Shown piece by piece: positions 57,580 through 60,000 of a DNA stretch of 60,000 bases (positions within the stretch are counted from its first letter, which is position 1; every line of letters starts with the position of its first letter). Location: contig NC_081412.1 in the NCBI RefSeq assembly GCF_030272615.1, forward strand, positions 697,312,156 to 697,372,155, in the 5' to 3' direction. Below the pieces are notes generated by a model. The model was not told the DNA's origin and did not search any database. It was given only the letters and a program-made list of their open reading frames with translations. The position numbers and the translations under genes are program-made. The stretch comes from Cryptomeria japonica (Eukaryota > Streptophyta > Pinopsida > Cupressales > Cupressaceae).

Positions 57580-60000
57580 GGCATTGTGATAGAAATTGGT
57601 CTAGGGGCCATGGATGTGGTTGTAATGAGAAGATACTAATGATTATTGACAATGAGGTTAAAGAGGACAAAGAAGTATTTATAGCAGAACCAAATATGGA
57701 CCTAAAGAATAAAAAGTTTAGACGAACAAGATAGTTCTACCATCTTCGTACATGCATTGAATGGAACTAAAGAGGTTAAGGAAGACAAAGTGTTTGGTTA
57801 TATAAAAAAAAGAAAGGTGTTAGTGTTGATTGATATAGGTAGTACACATAACTTTAATGATAAAATATTAGCTCGTTAGCTTAATTATTTTGTGTATCTA
57901 GTCTCTAACTTTCAAGTCATCATAGTTGATGGAAAATAAATCTCTTGTGGTGGTAAGTACCATCATATAAAACTTTCAATAGGAAATTACCATCTAGATT
58001 AAGGAATTCTTGCTATTCCAATAGGAGGAGAAAATATAGTTTTAGAGGTATAATGGGTTTAATAGTTGGGAACAATGTTCTTCAATTTTTAAGAATTATT
58101 TATGAATTTCAACTCTAATGGATAAAATTATAAAATTATAGAAGTAAAATCACCACCAAGTCAAATTATTATCTCCCATGGGATGAAAAAACAACTTACT
58201 AAAGGTTCTTATGGTCTAATGGCACAACTAATTTTTTAGAAACACAATATGTGAAAAATCAACATCAACTAGAGCTTCAAGAGATCATTAAAATGATCAT
58301 CAAAATTTTTAAGAACCCAAGGGTATCCCTCCAATTAGAGACAATGATTATGTCTTTGAATTAATACCTGGAAGCATCCCTCCTAACATTAGACCTTGTC
58401 ATCATCCTTATGAAAAAAAGAAAATTAAAAAAAAAAATTGTCAAGGAAATGTTGGATTAAAAAATTATTCATCCTATTGAATTTCATTTTCATCTCCTAT
58501 GGTTATGGTTAAAAATAAGGACGAGTCACGAAGAATGTATCCTTAATATAGGGAAATCAATAAGCTCACTTTGAAGGATAAGTTTCAATATTCATGTTAT
58601 TGATGAATTATTTGATGAATTAAATGAAGCAATTTTCTTTACTAAGATTTATCTTTTGGTATCATCAAATACATATAAAGGAATATTATATATATAAAAT
58701 CATCTATAGAACACATGAGGGATGCTATGAATTCATAGTATTCCCTTTGGTCTAACTAATAGTTCATCAAATTTTCAAAGCCTCGTGAACTCAGTGCTAC
58801 ACCCATTTCTTCACAAATTTGTGTTGGTATTATTTGATAATATCCTTATTCATAGTAAATCATGGGAAGAACATTTGTGAAATGTAGAGAAGATATTACA
58901 GGTACTTGAAGATAATCAATTTTATTTTTAGAAATCCAAATGTATCTTTTGGGTGAAAAAGTAGAATACTTAAGATATGTGGTGTCACGTTAAGGTGTTA
59001 AGACATATCCCAAGAATATTTTTGCAATAAAATAATGACCATTTGAAACCAAAAATTATCAAATTTTTGAAAGGATTTTTGGTTCTAAAAAGATATAATA
59101 GAAGATTTCTCCAAAATTATGTTGATATTGCAACAACATTAACGACATTATTAAAGAAGGATTATTTTTCATGGTTACGTATAACCACCCATACCTTCCA
59201 ACAACTAAAAGTTATCACTTTAACTCCAGTGATAGCTAACCCAAAATTATCTAAGATATTTGTGGTAGAATGTGATATTTTTTTGATATGGAGTTGGAGT
59301 AGTACTAATGCAACAAGGGCATCCATTATCATTTGAGATTTGACAATATGATAAAAGGAAATGTTATCCATTATCCATGAAATTAAATAATGACATCAAT
59401 ATTTCCTTGGAAGGCATGACTATCCTCAACAAAAAAAAAGAGGGTTACCAAGATGCTAAGGTATGACTTTGAAATCATTTATAAAAATGACAAACAAAAT
59501 ATTAGGGTTGATGCCCTTTCTTGACAAGAAGTAGAGGAAGAAAATATTTTTGTTCCTTTTTTTATTACAACCTAAATTGTTAAAATTTGCATGTGGAAAG
59601 TGGTAGCATCATCCTTGAATACTTAATCTCATTGAAAAACTTCAACATGACACATCTTTTTCTATAATCATATATGTGTAATGGATGAAAGTGGAATCAG
59701 GTGGTATTAAGACCTAACTCCACTTTCATTCATACATTGGAATAAAAAAACACCTAAAGGAGTGATTATCTTTGACCAAGTCTTGTGAAATAGAGTCAAG
59801 GAATACTTTTAGGGTTTCTATTCCTTTGCTGCTATGAAAAGGGAATGCACAAAATATGAGAGGATGTGAAACTATGTAAAGAGGATGAATATAAGTGACT
59901 AAAACAACAAAACATTAGACTGATAAATCAACATAATTGAGACAAAAAGTATAGATTTGAGATAAAAATCTAATTTGCACTTGATATTGAAAATTGAGCC
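57580..60000 (+). pseudogene. Element G: decayed chromovirus-like Ty3/gypsy pol
   Basis: Plus-strand fragments in changing frames follow the gypsy order. A knuckle-like GHGCGCNEK lies near 57610 and a protease with VLVLIDIGSTHNF near 57820. An RT N terminus (ELIPGSIPPNIRP, near 58360) is followed by RT with FGLTNSSSNFQSL and FDNILIHSKSWEEHL (a damaged catalytic box, near 58750-58880). RNase H has RRFLQNYVDIAT and IANPKLSKIFVVECD (59100-59275), with LRYDFEIIYK...VDALS near 59460-59520. A zinc-binding integrase start (FYSFAAMKRE) lies near 59820. Many stops and frameshifts are present; it runs off the window. Confidence 0.82.

Overview
The window is a stack of plant LTR retrotransposons, most of them decayed and several nested inside one another, separated by AT-rich sequence with no gene I can recognise. 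Evidence for a seed plant is the mix of non-chromoviral Ty3/gypsy (Tat-type) elements with a second RNase H, Sirevirus-like Ty1/copia elements and a plant mobile domain (PMD). The density of old nested elements suggests a very large genome; a gymnosperm is my guess, not something the sequence proves. No rRNA gene, tRNA gene, CRISPR array or intact host gene was seen.

Layout. 1-5405: 5' part of a minus-strand Ty3/gypsy element (A: protease, gag, leader, PBS, 5' LTR); its 3' half lies left of the window. It is inserted in the 3' end of a plus-strand copia element (H, 3' LTR 5510-6570). 6571-about 10200: non-coding 3' region and 3' LTR of an old plus-strand gypsy element (C). 10.2-17.8 kb: AT-rich sequence with a decayed acidic ORF (10670-11233), a retroposed ORF unit flanked by a 10-bp duplication (14194-15378) and an LTR-like remnant near 17.4 kb. 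17.8-21610: 3' non-coding region, polypurine tract and 3' LTR of a gypsy element (D) of the same LTR family as A. 21611-21773 and 56225-56458 are the two halves of an unidentified minus-strand ORF split by element B.

Element B (21774-56224, minus strand, 34.5 kb, target duplication ATGAG) dominates the window. It is a Tat-lineage Ty3/gypsy element: gag, protease, RT, RNase H, archaeal-type RNase H and integrase on the minus strand, plus a decayed PMD gene on the opposite strand in its 3' region, with its own TATA-like box and a probable intron. Two Sirevirus-like copia elements later landed in it: F (29351-36168, minus, TAATG duplication) inside the integrase, and E (41535-50433, plus, TGGGA duplication) inside gag. 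E and F belong to one unusual family. Each carries a 386-codon gag and a second ORF of about 1,070 codons, each ORF2 preceded by its own TATA-like box, and neither has any protease, integrase or RT, so both must have depended on enzymes supplied in trans. E's second ORF is itself interrupted by a 2.4-kb unclassified insertion.

57.58 kb to the end is a decayed plus-strand chromovirus-like gypsy pol (G).

The most interesting objects are the E/F family with its large conserved ORF2, the antisense PMD transcription unit of element B, and a repeated GGACC/GGTCC hairpin module shared by the LTRs of A and D and the leader of A.
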